NCBI RefSeq assembly: GCF_001907195.1
Contig: NZ_LVWA01000009.1
Location: 1-64,000, forward strand
DNA length: 64,000 bases
Direction: 5' to 3'
Source: Pontibacter flavimaris
GTDB taxonomy: Bacteria > Bacteroidota > Bacteroidia > Cytophagales > Hymenobacteraceae
Positions within the stretch are counted from its first letter, which is position 1; every line of letters starts with the position of its first letter. Positions 39,861 to 48,339 of the stretch are shown here, piece after piece. The position numbers and the translations under genes were made by a program. The notes under the pieces were generated by a model that saw only the letters and a list, made by a program, of their open reading frames with translations, did not search any database and was not told the DNA's origin.

Positions 39861-39905
39861 AGTATAAAAGCCGCCGCACAGACTCTGTGCGGCGGCTTTT
39901 ATACT
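39861..39905. terminator. Bidirectional terminator built on an AAGTATA pair
   Basis: The 21-bp arms 39861-39881 and 39885-39905 are exact reverse complements with a three-base loop. The outer ends are AGTATAAAA and TTTTATACT; the core is GCCGCCGCACAG. It separates rnhB from the convergent response-regulator gene. Confidence 0.93.
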
Positions 39906-39926
39906 TTATACGATTTGTCTGTTTTC

Positions 39927-40364
39927 TTACTTAAGCTTTATCAGGTCCAGGAAAAGGCTGAAACTGTCGAGGGAGGAATCGCTGCGCTCGAAGCTGTCGA
40001 AGGACAGGGGCTTTACGATGTAGCCTGATACATTGAGGCGCTGGGCAGCCAAACGGTCGGTCTCCTCGTTGGAGGTGGTCATGATGAACACCGGTATGTG
40101 GCTGAACTCCGGGTCACGGCGAAGCTCTGTCAGAAACTCCAGCCCGTTCATTTTAGGCATGTTGATGTCCAGAAGTATGACGCTTGGGGCGGGGGATATC
40201 TTGGGCGTGTCGTTACCACGCAGCATGTTCAGCGCTTCCTTCCCGTTACGTGCCTCAAAAATGGGGTGTGTAAGGCCAATTCTCTTCAACTCCCGCTCCA
40301 CATTCATGGTATCCAGGTAATCATCCTCCACCAGCAGGATATTCACTACTTCTTTCTCGCTCAT
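39927..40364 (-). CDS. Single-domain response regulator (Rcp1-like)
   Basis: The 145-residue receiver domain has the acidic pair at residues 14-15, the phosphorylated Asp66 (VILLDINMP) and Lys in YIVKPLS near 118. There is no output domain, as in Rcp1-type regulators that pair with phytochrome-like kinases. It follows the kinase gene by 33 bp on the same strand, so I infer that the two form one signalling pair. The target is unknown. Confidence 0.92.
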   Translation of the reverse strand: MSEKEVVNILLVEDDYLDTMNVERELKRIGLTHPIFEARNGKEALNMLRGNDTPKISPAPSVILLDINMPKMNGLEFLTELRRDPEFSHIPVFIMTTSNEETDRLAAQRLNVSGYIVKPLSFDSFERSDSSLDSFSLFLDLIKLK

Positions 40365-40397
40365 TATACTAAGTGCTTCTGATCGAATTAGACAAAG

Positions 40398-41891
40398 CTA
40401 TAAAAATTTTTGATCTTTACCTTTCTGTTTTGGCCAGGTAAAGGTAAAAGTTGAGCCTGAACCAGGCTCTGAGTTCACCCAAATGGTGCCTCCCTGCAAC
40501 TCCACTATCTTTTTCACGATGCTGAGACCCACGCCCGTGCTCTCCAGGGCGTCGCGCTCCTGCAAGGTCTGGAAAATTACGAAAATCCGTGAATGGTACT
40601 CCGCATCGATGCCCGGGCCATCGTCTTCCACCGAGAAAACGTGGAACTCATCGGTCTCGTGGTGGCGTATGCCAATATGCCCTTCCTTTTTATCGTGATA
40701 CTTGATGGCGTTGCTTATCAGGTTGCTGAACACCTGCTGCAACTGTATACGAACGGTATGCAGGACGGGTAGGTTGTGCTGTACCTCCACGGTGAAGCCC
40801 GGAGGGGGCGAGAGCAGGTCCACTACCTCTGTCAGCAGCTCGTTCACGTCCACCTCCTCCTCGGCCTGGTTCGTGCGGCCAATGCGCGCCAGCGCAAGTA
40901 TGCCGTTGATCAGGTTCTCCATCCGGTGCACCCGCACGCGCATCATCAGCAGGTACTCCTGCACGTTTGGCGGCAGCTGCGTGCCCATGTCCTCCTCTAC
41001 CCAGCGCGAAGCCACCTCAATGCCACGCAGCGGCGCCTTCAGGTCGTGCGAGACCACGTAAGCGAACTGGTCCAGTTCCTTGTTCTTGAGATCCAGTTCG
41101 GTAAAGGTCTCATCAATGGTGGTAGACATGCGGTTTAGCGAGTGCGAGAGCCGGCTCAGTTCGTCATTGCTCGTGTCCACGATCTGCGTTTTGTACTCAC
41201 CCCGGGAGATTTTCTCAGCCAGCGTCACCATTTTCATGATGCGGTTGGAGATGAGGCGTGTAATATAGTAGGCCCAGCCCAGGCCTATAATCACCGACAG
41301 GATGGTGAGAATGGTGGAGAGCTGGCGCGTGTTGTTTATACTTTTGTTGAGGCGCTCGCTGCGCTCCTCGCGCACTTTGTACTCAAAGGCATTAAAGGCA
41401 CGGAAGGAGGTTCTGATCGAATCCATCACCTGCTGCTCCCCCAGCACCAGCGTCTCCAGCTTGGCATCCAGCTCACGGTCCGTCATGATGGTGTCCTGGT
41501 GGCCGCGCTTCATCTGGATGAGGGGCTCCGCGAACTCCTTCTCCAGGCGCCGCTGCAGGTTCACGATCTCATCCAGTTTCTTTTGCTGGTCCGGGGAGTT
41601 AGTCACGAAGTCACGGGTTTCCTGCATCAGCTCCGGCATCTGCTCCCGCGCCTGCCAGTAGGGCTTCAGGAAGGTTTCGTTGCCGTTGAGCAGGAAGCCG
41701 CGCAAACCGGTCTCCATGTCGATGATGTTTCGCTGCAGGGCCGCCGAGTTCCGTACAATGATCTGGGAGCGGCCCACCCACTGCGTGTTTTCGATCACCG
41801 CCTCCGACAGGCGGAAGTTTACGATGGCCACGGCAGTAAAGAGCACCGAGATCAGCAGGAACCCGATGAATAGTTTTACGGAAAGCTTCAT
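40398..41891 (-). CDS. CHASE3-domain sensor histidine kinase
   Basis: The 497-residue inner-membrane kinase has a first membrane helix at about 7-27, a periplasmic CHASE3 domain (about 35-180), a second helix near 190-208, HAMP (about 210-262), a HisKA domain with the phosphorylated His in VVSHDLKAPLRG (about 285), and an ATPase domain with N box NLISNAIKYH and G boxes DDGPGI and GVGLSI. The CHASE3 ligand is unknown. The adjacent single-domain regulator is the likely partner. Confidence 0.93.
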   Translation of the reverse strand: MKLSVKLFIGFLLISVLFTAVAIVNFRLSEAVIENTQWVGRSQIIVRNSAALQRNIIDMETGLRGFLLNGNETFLKPYWQAREQMPELMQETRDFVTNSPDQQKKLDEIVNLQRRLEKEFAEPLIQMKRGHQDTIMTDRELDAKLETLVLGEQQVMDSIRTSFRAFNAFEYKVREERSERLNKSINNTRQLSTILTILSVIIGLGWAYYITRLISNRIMKMVTLAEKISRGEYKTQIVDTSNDELSRLSHSLNRMSTTIDETFTELDLKNKELDQFAYVVSHDLKAPLRGIEVASRWVEEDMGTQLPPNVQEYLLMMRVRVHRMENLINGILALARIGRTNQAEEEVDVNELLTEVVDLLSPPPGFTVEVQHNLPVLHTVRIQLQQVFSNLISNAIKYHDKKEGHIGIRHHETDEFHVFSVEDDGPGIDAEYHSRIFVIFQTLQERDALESTGVGLSIVKKIVELQGGTIWVNSEPGSGSTFTFTWPKQKGKDQKFL

Positions 41892-42229
41892 GTATAAGGG
41901 TTGGGGCTATACGTTGGCCGCGGCTGTGGCACACAGGGCAGCCGCAGGCAGTGGCTACAGGTCCGGCGTATGGGTGCTTCGGGTTTGGGAAAGTATAAAG
42001 TCGTCCTGCGTTCGCGGGGCCGCCGCAGCGGTGCGAAGGTATAGAATGGGGGTAAGCATATATTTCCTTTGGCTATTGTTGTGGTGTTCGCTCATACGGA
42101 GTCCGGGTTTATTTGTTTCGCCTGCCTGCCGGAAAGGCCCAAGGGCGCTGGCGGCCGCAGCGGATAAATTTAGGATGAGCCCGAAATTTACTTAATTTTG
42201 CTTTAACTATTCATTACAGTTAACCTGAT
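41892..42229. other. Divergent upstream region of the kinase and gcvT
   Basis: The region has no gene. A -7 element for gcvT lies at its right end. One AAGTATAAA copy lies near 41990. Confidence 0.4.
42193..42200 (+). promoter_or_regulatory. -7 element of gcvT
   Basis: TAATTTTG matches TAnnTTTG exactly, 29 bases before the ATG at 42230. The expected -33 site reads TAG rather than TTG. Confidence 0.45.
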
Positions 42230-43318
42230 ATGGAACTTAAGAAGATCGCTTTAAATGATGTGCACGAGGCGCTGGGCGCCAAGATGGTGCCTTTCGCCGG
42301 CTACAACATGCCTGTGCGCTACTCTTCGGATATAGAGGAACATAAAACCGTGCGCGAGGCTGTCGGTATTTTCGACGTGTCGCACATGGGCGAGTTTATG
42401 CTGCGCGGGCCCAAGGCCCTGGACTTGATCCAGCGCGTTACCACCAACGACGCCTCTAAACTGGAGAACAGCAAAATACAATACTCCTGCCTGCCAAACG
42501 AGGATGGCGGCATTGTGGATGACCTGCTGGTGTACCGCATAGCGGATGAGGAGTACCTGCTGGTGGTAAACGCCTCTAACATCGAGAAGGACTGGAACTG
42601 GATCAGCAAGTATAACACCGAGGGCGCGGAGATGGAGAACATCTCTGACAACATCTCGCTGTTTGCGGTGCAGGGCCCCAAAGCTGCCGAGGCGCTTGCT
42701 TCGCTCACGAAGGTGGACCTGGCCAGCATGGCCTACTATACTTTTGAGAAAGGGGAGTTTGCCGGTGCGCAGGACGTGATCGTGTCGGCTACGGGTTACA
42801 CCGGTGCGGGCGGTTTCGAGATCTACGTGAAGAACGAGGACGCCAAAAAGGTGTTTGATGCCATTATGGAAGCCGGCGAGCCGTTCGGCATTAAGCCGAT
42901 TGGACTGGGTGCCCGCGACACGCTGCGCCTGGAAATGGGCTTCTGCCTCTACGGCAACGACATCGACGACTCGACTTCCCCGCTGGAGGCCGGGCTGGGC
43001 TGGATCACAAAGTTTAACAAGGGCTTTGTGAACGCCGAGAACCTGAAGGCGCAGAAGGAGCAGGGCGTGAACCGCAAATTGATCGGTTTCGAGATGCTCG
43101 AGAAAGCCATTCCGCGCGCGCACTATGAGATCGTTAACGCGGAAGGAGAGAAGATTGGAGAGGTAACCTCCGGCACCATGTCGCCCTCGCTGGGCAAGGG
43201 CATCGGTCTGGGCTACGTAACCAACGACTACAACAAGGTCGGTACCGAAATCTTCATCCGCATCCGCAACAAAGACATGAAAGCGCAGGTCGTAAAGCCG
43301 CCTTTCGTTCAGAAATAG
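42230..43318 (+). CDS. gcvT: Aminomethyltransferase (glycine cleavage T protein)
   Basis: GcvT takes the aminomethyl group from the H protein to tetrahydrofolate and releases ammonia. The 362 residues match the family: [14 protein letters not shown] at the N-terminus, [22 protein letters not shown] and [13 protein letters not shown]. The other glycine cleavage genes are not here. It is followed by an inverted period-7 array and then comB. Confidence 0.96.
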   Translation: MELKKIALNDVHEALGAKMVPFAGYNMPVRYSSDIEEHKTVREAVGIFDVSHMGEFMLRGPKALDLIQRVTTNDASKLENSKIQYSCLPNEDGGIVDDLLVYRIADEEYLLVVNASNIEKDWNWISKYNTEGAEMENISDNISLFAVQGPKAAEALASLTKVDLASMAYYTFEKGEFAGAQDVIVSATGYTGAGGFEIYVKNEDAKKVFDAIMEAGEPFGIKPIGLGARDTLRLEMGFCLYGNDIDDSTSPLEAGLGWITKFNKGFVNAENLKAQKEQGVNRKLIGFEMLEKAIPRAHYEIVNAEGEKIGEVTSGTMSPSLGKGIGLGYVTNDYNKVGTEIFIRIRNKDMKAQVVKPPFVQK

Positions 43319-43390
43319 TTAATCGTTGATCGTTACTCGTTGTTCGGAAAACAGGAATCGAATAACGAGTAACGAACAACCAACAACAAA
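43319..43390. repeat. Period-7 inverted repeat between gcvT and comB
   Basis: The left arm reads AATCGTT, GATCGTT, ACTCGTT; the right arm reads AATAACG, AGTAACG, AACAACC. TCGTTACTCGTT pairs exactly with AACGAGTAACGA. The repeat fills the spacer from the gcvT stop codon almost to the comB ATG. Confidence 0.85.
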
Positions 43391-43395
43391 AAAGT

Positions 43396-44124
43396 ATGCC
43401 AAGTATAGACGTGTGCTTCAGCCCGGAGCTGCTGCACCTGTATGATCTGGAGGGAAAGGCTGTGGTGGCGGTGGACATTCTGCGCGCTACCTCTACCATG
43501 GTAACGGCGTTTGCCGAGGGCGCTGTTCAGATATTTCCGGTGATGGAGCTGGAGGAGTGCCGTGGCTTTGCCGGCCAGGGGTGCCTGACCGCGGCGGAGC
43601 GGAACGGTATAAAAGCGGAGGGCTTCGATCTGGGCAACTCGCCCTTCGCATACATGGATGGCAGCGTGCAGGGCCGCGATATCGCCATCACCACCACCAA
43701 CGGCACCCGCGCTATCCGCCTGTCGGAGGCGGCTGAGGAGATCGTGGTGGGCGCTTTTCTGAACCTACAGGCCGTGGCCGACCACCTGGTGGAGTTGGGT
43801 CTGGATGTGCTGGTGGTGTGCGCCGGCTGGAAAGGGCAGTTTAACCTGGAGGACACGCTGTTTGCCGGCGCCCTGGTGGAGCGGCTGCAGGAGAGTTTCT
43901 CGAAAGAAAACGACAGCGCCCTGGCTGCTTTATCCTTGTACCAGACTGCCAAAGCAGACTTGCCGGGTTTTCTGCGCCAATCCTCGCACGTGCGCCGGCT
44001 CGAGCACCTCGAGATCCATAAAGACATTGAGTTTTGCCTCCGCCACGACGTGTACAGCGTGCTGCCTGTGTGGCGCCACGACAGGCTGGTAGACCTGATG
44101 AGAGTTAAAGAGTTAGAGAGTTAG
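43396..44124 (+). CDS. comB: 2-phosphosulfolactate phosphatase family protein
   Basis: ComB hydrolyses 2-phosphosulfolactate to sulfolactate, a step known from coenzyme M synthesis in methanogens; bacterial homologues act on uncertain substrates. The 242 residues carry VDILRATSTM, TTNGTRAI and CAGWKGQFNLEDTLFAG. No other coenzyme M or sulfonate gene is visible. The last codons (RVKELES) and the stop are made of a period-8 GTTAGAGA array, so the C-terminus was probably remodelled by the repeat. Confidence 0.88.
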   Translation: MPSIDVCFSPELLHLYDLEGKAVVAVDILRATSTMVTAFAEGAVQIFPVMELEECRGFAGQGCLTAAERNGIKAEGFDLGNSPFAYMDGSVQGRDIAITTTNGTRAIRLSEAAEEIVVGAFLNLQAVADHLVELGLDVLVVCAGWKGQFNLEDTLFAGALVERLQESFSKENDSALAALSLYQTAKADLPGFLRQSSHVRRLEHLEIHKDIEFCLRHDVYSVLPVWRHDRLVDLMRVKELES

Positions 44125-44149
44125 AGAATTTAGGAGTTAGAGAGTTAAT
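44101..44149 (+). repeat. Period-8 GTTAGAGA array overlapping the comB 3' end
   Basis: GTTAAAGA and GTTAGAGA words contribute the last eight codons of comB, including its TAG stop. The inverted partner is at 44622-44661. Confidence 0.85.
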
Positions 44150-44155
44150 TCTCTA

Positions 44156-44214
44156 AAGTATAAAATGAGAGCGGCTGGCAATTTAGTAGTGCCAGCCGCT
44201 CCCATTTTATACTT
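44156..44214. terminator. 25-bp-stem terminator with AAGTATA ends
   Basis: Arms 44156-44180 and 44190-44214 pair with one mismatch around a nine-base loop. The outer ends are AAGTATAAAATG and CATTTTATACTT. Confidence 0.9.
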
Positions 44215-44460
44215 AATATTTTCCTGCCGCAAGTTTAGCGTAGCGCAACTTGTGGCTGTGCATGAGGCAAGTTTGTAACCTGCTTTCCACATCAGCAGGA
44301 AAGTATAGAGTAGCAGATACTTTATACTTTGATTGACCGTGGCTAAGGTATAGCCGGGCCTTTTTCCTCCATTTTGGTTATCACCAATTCATACTTTGGC
44401 GGACTTCCCGCCATTGTTGGTGTTATCACCAACGATTTATACTTCGAGAAGCTTTAAAGT
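44215..44460. repeat. Cluster of small hairpins between comB and the C element
   Basis: Visible hairpins are TTGGT/ACCAA near 44377, GGCGG/CCGCC near 44398 and GTTGGTG/CACCAAC near 44418. No reading frame of interest was found. Confidence 0.55.
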
Positions 44461-44622
44461 ATAGCTAAAGTATAAGCCTGTTCAAAAGCGAGTCCGGAGA
44501 CTCGCAGCACACTGCGCGGCACCAGCTGGATACCGGCGCCAGTTGCGCCCCTCACGCAAATCTAAGATTCGTTTTTATACTTGGCACGGAAGAGACTTCC
44601 GCGCCAGTTACGTTTTATACTT
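44461..44622 (-). repeat. C element, copy 2
   Basis: It is the reverse complement of the repeat at 17399-17560 over its whole length, including the flanking TTTATACTTTAGCT-like end. The GCGAGTC/GACTCGC stem is perfect here and has one mismatch in copy 1. Confidence 0.85.
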
Positions 44623-44661
44623 TCTAACTCCCCAACTCTCTAACTCCTAAACTCCCAAACT
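44622..44661 (-). repeat. Period-8 array (right arm) at the 3' end of the MazG-like gene
   Basis: TCTAACTC and CCTAAACT-type words reach the stop codon of the minus-strand gene at 44661; read in the sense of that gene they are GTTAG words. Confidence 0.8.
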
Positions 44662-44987
44662 CACTTTAGTTTCTCGTTCTGCTTGTGGCGGTCGCTGTCG
44701 CGGTTGGTTTTCTTCTCCAGGTTTTTCTCCAGGGCCTCGGTCAGGTTTACGCCGGTCTGGTTGGCCAGGCAGATCAGCACGAACAGTACATCCGCCAACT
44801 CATCGCCCAGTTGCTTGCCCTCGTCGCTCTTCTTAAACGACTGCTCGCCGTACTGGCGGGAGATGATGCGGGCCACTTCGCCCACCTCCTCGGTAAGTAT
44901 GGCCATATTGGTGAGTTCGTTAAAGTAACGCACCCCATTCTCCTGGATCCACTTGTCTACCAGGGCTTGCGCTTCGGCTATAGTCAT
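44661..44987 (-). CDS. MazG-like nucleotide pyrophosphohydrolase
   Basis: The 108-residue protein has the all-alpha NTP-PPase metal motifs EEVGEVAR and DELADVLF, which bind Mg for cleaving nucleoside triphosphates. The substrate could be dCTP or damaged nucleotides. It starts two bases after the dtd stop on the same strand, so the two are co-transcribed and perhaps translationally coupled; both are quality-control enzymes. Confidence 0.92.
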   Translation of the reverse strand: MTIAEAQALVDKWIQENGVRYFNELTNMAILTEEVGEVARIISRQYGEQSFKKSDEGKQLGDELADVLFVLICLANQTGVNLTEALEKNLEKKTNRDSDRHKQNEKLK

Positions 44988-44989
44988 CG

Positions 44990-45448
44990 TTAAAAAAGGT
45001 CTTTTTGTTTCGTATCCATCACGATCGTAACGGGGCCGTCGTTCAGCAGCGACACTTGCATGTCCGCCCCGAACTCCCCCGTCTGCACCGGCTTGCCCAG
45101 CGCCTCTTCCATCAACTTTACAAAGCGCTCATACAAGGGTATGGAAACCACCGGTGGAGCAGCGTTGGTATAGGAGGGGCGGTTGCCTTTTTTGGTGCTG
45201 GCGTACAGGGTAAACTGGCTGATCACGAGGGCCTCGCCCTCCACATCCTTTATACTTAAATTCATCTTGCCCTCGGCATCGGAGAAAATACGCAAGGCGG
45301 CCACTTTGCCGGCCATCCACTTCAGATCCTCCTCGGTGTCGTCGTCGGTGAAGCCGGCCAGCAGCAGTAGCCCCGGACCGATCTTCCCTTTGGTGCTGCC
45401 CTCTATTTCCACAGCAGCCTGCGTCACCCGCTGAATCACAATTCGCAT
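44990..45448 (-). CDS. dtd: D-aminoacyl-tRNA deacylase
   Basis: Dtd removes D-amino acids mistakenly attached to tRNA. The 152 residues match the family, with MRIVIQRVTQAAV at the N-terminus, the active-site SQFTLYA, and NDGPVTI, the GP-containing C-terminal loop. It is a cytosolic homodimer in known members. A -7 element precedes it. Confidence 0.96.
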   Translation of the reverse strand: MRIVIQRVTQAAVEIEGSTKGKIGPGLLLLAGFTDDDTEEDLKWMAGKVAALRIFSDAEGKMNLSIKDVEGEALVISQFTLYASTKKGNRPSYTNAAPPVVSIPLYERFVKLMEEALGKPVQTGEFGADMQVSLLNDGPVTIVMDTKQKDLF

Positions 45449-45472
45449 GGTATGCTATACTTTGGTTCGGGG

Positions 45473-45480
45473 CAAAGGTA
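45473..45480 (-). promoter_or_regulatory. -7 element of dtd
   Basis: The minus strand reads TACCTTTG, an exact TAnnTTTG match, 25 bases before the ATG. Confidence 0.5.
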
Positions 45481-45601
45481 GTGATTGGAGATTTTAGAAT
45501 CTGGAAATTTAAGGATGTGAAAATAGAAGAAGGCTGTACCTAAGTATAAAACAGGTTCTCCGGCAGGATCAGCAACAATTTAACAATCCAGCCATTCAAC
45601 T

Positions 45602-46240
45602 TTAATCCACATACCCCTCGTACAGGATACGGCTCACCTTGCCCTTCTCCAGGTAAAAGTGCAGGGTGGCAGGCGCGCCCTCCCGGGCCGAGGCAATGAT
45701 CTCGGCAGGCGTTTGGGTGATCTTCAGGTCCTCCCCACCAGACTTAAGGCGGTTTAGCAGTTCGGCTTGGGTCATGCCCACGCGCAGGTTGTTGCGCAGC
45801 TTGATGTCGGTGCCTTGGATGTCGGCCATTTGCAGCAGCAGCTCGCCCGAGTGGGTAGGGGCGTAGAACTCCAGCGCAGAATTGCCGAAGCGGATCGTGT
45901 AAATGGTGTCGGTTATACTTGCCTTGTGGCGATTCTCAACGGCATCGGCATCCACGGTGAAATCGGTGCTGATGCGGTCGAAGTACGTGGTCAGGTTGTT
46001 GCTTTGCTGGCGGTTGGCCACAAAGGGGTTGCCCAGCAGGTCGAGGGTGCCGGGGGCGCGGACGCTGCTCACCGCCGTGGTGTCCGGCTCGGCGGTGCGG
46101 CGCTCCACGGGGGTGTCGGCCTCTTCCTCCGTGGGGTTATCGGTGCAGGCCGTGGCAAACGTGTGGATTAGCAGCAAGAGCAGGAGCAGCCGGGCTTTGA
46201 GGCTGCCATTGTAGCAGGTGCTGTAAGGGCGGAGAAGCAT
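45602..46240 (-). CDS. Hypothetical lipoprotein
   Basis: The 212-residue frame has a hydrophobic leader (ARLLLLLLLIHTF) and a lipobox-like TFATAC (Cys about residue 32), followed by an acidic linker (NPTEEEADT). The soluble domain has a short C-terminal half resembling repeated strand-turn units (VGMTQAELLNRL). That phrase is also found in SmpA/OmlA-like outer-membrane lipoproteins. The family is not recognised with confidence. Confidence 0.65.
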   Translation of the reverse strand: MLLRPYSTCYNGSLKARLLLLLLLIHTFATACTDNPTEEEADTPVERRTAEPDTTAVSSVRAPGTLDLLGNPFVANRQQSNNLTTYFDRISTDFTVDADAVENRHKASITDTIYTIRFGNSALEFYAPTHSGELLLQMADIQGTDIKLRNNLRVGMTQAELLNRLKSGGEDLKITQTPAEIIASAREGAPATLHFYLEKGKVSRILYEGYVD

Positions 46241-46386
46241 AGTGAACGATGTATAGGTATAAGCTGGTGCGGGTAAACTTTACTTGCATACGAGAATCTA
46301 CCGCCCTAATGTTATAGCAAACACAGCCACCATTAGTTTGTTTAGGCCCGGGATAAAGTATAATTTGGCGGCAAAGATGATAAAAA

Positions 46387-47283
46387 ATGAACACACCGCA
46401 AATAGCGCTCATCACATATAAAGATGCCGGAAAATATACAGGGGTTTCGGAGGAGGAGAATGGCCGTTTACATGAGTTCCTGACGCAGAAAGGGCTGCAG
46501 GTTACATCACAAATCTGGGACGACCCAACCGTGGACTGGAGCGGGTATGACCTGGTGCTGCTCAAGTCGCCGTGGGATTACTTCGATAAGATCGACGTGT
46601 TTTATGCCTGGCTAAACAAGCTGGAGGAGCTGCAGGTGCGGGTGCTGAACCCGATAGACATTGTGCGCTGGAACACTGACAAGCGCTACCTGGTGGAACT
46701 GCAGGAGAAAGGCGAGCAGGTGGTGCCGACGGTGTGGCTGGAGCAGGGCACGCAGCTGAACGTGGCCGATGCCTTTGCACAGCTGCGCTCGGAGAAGATC
46801 ATCGTGAAGCCGGCCGTGAGCGGGGGCGCCAAGAACACCTTTGCCCTCACCCGGCAGGAGGCCGAGGCGCAGGCCGAAAGTATAAACGCGCTGCTGCAGG
46901 AGGAGAGTTTCCTGGCGCAGCCCTTCATTCCCGAGATCCAGACAAAGGGCGAGTGGTCGTTCTTGTTCTTTAACGGCATGTACAGCCACGCGGTGCTCAA
47001 AACCGCCAAGGCCGGCGACTTCAGGGTGCAGCATTTCTTCGGGGGAACGATACACACGCCGGAGCCGCCGGCAAAGCTGCTGGAGGACGCCCACAACCTG
47101 GTGGACAAGTATGCACCAGGCTGCCTCTACGCCCGCGTGGACGGGGTGGAGCTGGACGGTAAACTGGTGCTGATGGAGCTGGAGCTGATAGAGCCCTTCC
47201 TGTTCATGGCCACCAGCGAGGGCGCCGTAGAGCGGTACTATGAAGCGCTAATGGAGCAGCTGCAGCAGCCAGCTAAAGTATAA
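46387..47283 (+). CDS. ATP-grasp domain protein (RimK/glutathione synthetase-like)
   Basis: The 298-residue protein has ATP-grasp features: KSPWDYF and WNTDKRYLVEL in the N-terminal half, the ATP-binding IIVKPAVSGGAKNTF, and the metal-binding LVLMELELIEPFLF near the end. Such enzymes join a carboxylate to an amine; the substrate is unknown. Its last codons, KV and the stop, are encoded by AAAGTATAA, and the convergent gene ends the same way within an AAGTATA palindrome. Confidence 0.8.
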   Translation: MNTPQIALITYKDAGKYTGVSEEENGRLHEFLTQKGLQVTSQIWDDPTVDWSGYDLVLLKSPWDYFDKIDVFYAWLNKLEELQVRVLNPIDIVRWNTDKRYLVELQEKGEQVVPTVWLEQGTQLNVADAFAQLRSEKIIVKPAVSGGAKNTFALTRQEAEAQAESINALLQEESFLAQPFIPEIQTKGEWSFLFFNGMYSHAVLKTAKAGDFRVQHFFGGTIHTPEPPAKLLEDAHNLVDKYAPGCLYARVDGVELDGKLVLMELELIEPFLFMATSEGAVERYYEALMEQLQQPAKV

Positions 47284-47293
47284 ATTATACTTT
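47275..47293. repeat. AAGTATA inverted pair spanning two convergent stop codons
   Basis: AAAGTATA-AAT-TATACTTT holds the stop codons of the ATP-grasp gene (47281-47283) and the stress-protein gene (47285-47287). It is AT-only apart from two bases, so it is a weak terminator at best. Confidence 0.8.
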
Positions 47294-48190
47294 CTCAGAA
47301 CTGTGGAAGACCAGTAGCGGCACCTGCGCCTCCAGCACCAGCTTTTTGCTGAGGCTCGGCTTAAAGATGCTGCTGAACAGGGAGCGCTGGTGGTTGTTCA
47401 CGGCCACCAGGCCTATCTGCTCCCGCGCCACGAGCTCCTGCAGCGCGTCGGCCACGTCATCCTCACTCGGAAGTATGGCAAACTGCAGGTTATGGTCGGG
47501 TAGGGCGGCGTAGAGCCGCGCCTGCAGCTGCTCCATCTTATGGCTGTCGTCGCGCTCGGAGTCTTCGGTGCCGATGTGGGCGCAGAGGATCTCGGAGTTG
47601 AATGGCTGGAGCAGGTGCATCAGGGCGGTTAAGGCCTCCGCGTCTGTCTTATCGAAATCGGTGGCGTAAAGCACACGACTCAGGCTGTGTTCCTTGTATT
47701 GCTCCGGCACCGTCAGCAGCGGCACTTTGGCGTCCTCCACCATCTTGGTGGTGATGGTGCCGAAAAGCGAGCGGGCGACATTGTCCTCCCCTTTGGTGCC
47801 CATCAGCAGCAGGTCTGGCTTAAAGCGGTTTATCTCGTCCGGAATGACATCCTCCGGCAGGCCGCTCAGGAAGGCGTGCTTCAGGTGGATGTGCTGCCCA
47901 AGCGCGCGGGCCTCAGCCTGCATTTCCTGGTAGAGGCTCTCCAGCTTCTCCTGCTCATCCAGCTGGTTGCGGTGCAGCACGCGGTCCGTTATAATCTCAG
48001 AGCCGGGGCTCAGCGAGCCAAGGCCTCCATCGTTCAGCGGGTCGTCCAGTTCGGGCTGCAGCAGGTAATCGCTGAAGCAGTGCAGCAGCAGGATCTCTGC
48101 CTGCGGCAGGGTGGCGCCCAGGTGCAGGGCGTAGCGGCAGGCGTTCGTGGCGCTTTCTGTGAAGTCAACGGGTATAAGTATTTTAAACAT
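47285..48190 (-). CDS. Universal stress protein, two-domain
   Basis: The 301-residue cytosolic protein is a tandem of two UspA domains (about 1-150 and 155-300). The first has the start MFKILIPVDFTE and the ATP-type glycine motif LLMGTKGEDN; the second has VLYATDFDKTDAEAL and a weaker loop. The ATG at 48190 is chosen; the frame extends 42 bases upstream with residues unlike the family. Its role is presumably stress adaptation, as for the family. Confidence 0.9.
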   Translation of the reverse strand: MFKILIPVDFTESATNACRYALHLGATLPQAEILLLHCFSDYLLQPELDDPLNDGGLGSLSPGSEIITDRVLHRNQLDEQEKLESLYQEMQAEARALGQHIHLKHAFLSGLPEDVIPDEINRFKPDLLLMGTKGEDNVARSLFGTITTKMVEDAKVPLLTVPEQYKEHSLSRVLYATDFDKTDAEALTALMHLLQPFNSEILCAHIGTEDSERDDSHKMEQLQARLYAALPDHNLQFAILPSEDDVADALQELVAREQIGLVAVNNHQRSLFSSIFKPSLSKKLVLEAQVPLLVFHSSEKV

Positions 48191-48312
48191 GTAGTCGGTT
48201 TTTATTTGTGTTCGGATGATGTATACGTGCAAGGCCCGGATTGTAGTTGTGCCGATGCTGCGCCGCGTGTATACTTAAAACCGGCCCGCCGGTGCAGTTC
48301 CGAAAATTCCCC

Positions 48313-48320
48313 TATTTTTG
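48313..48320 (+). promoter_or_regulatory. -7 element of the 906-residue protein gene
   Basis: TATTTTTG fits TAnnTTTG, 19 bases before the ATG at 48340. Confidence 0.45.
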
Positions 48321-48339
48321 TAGTCCGTAAGCGCCCGAC

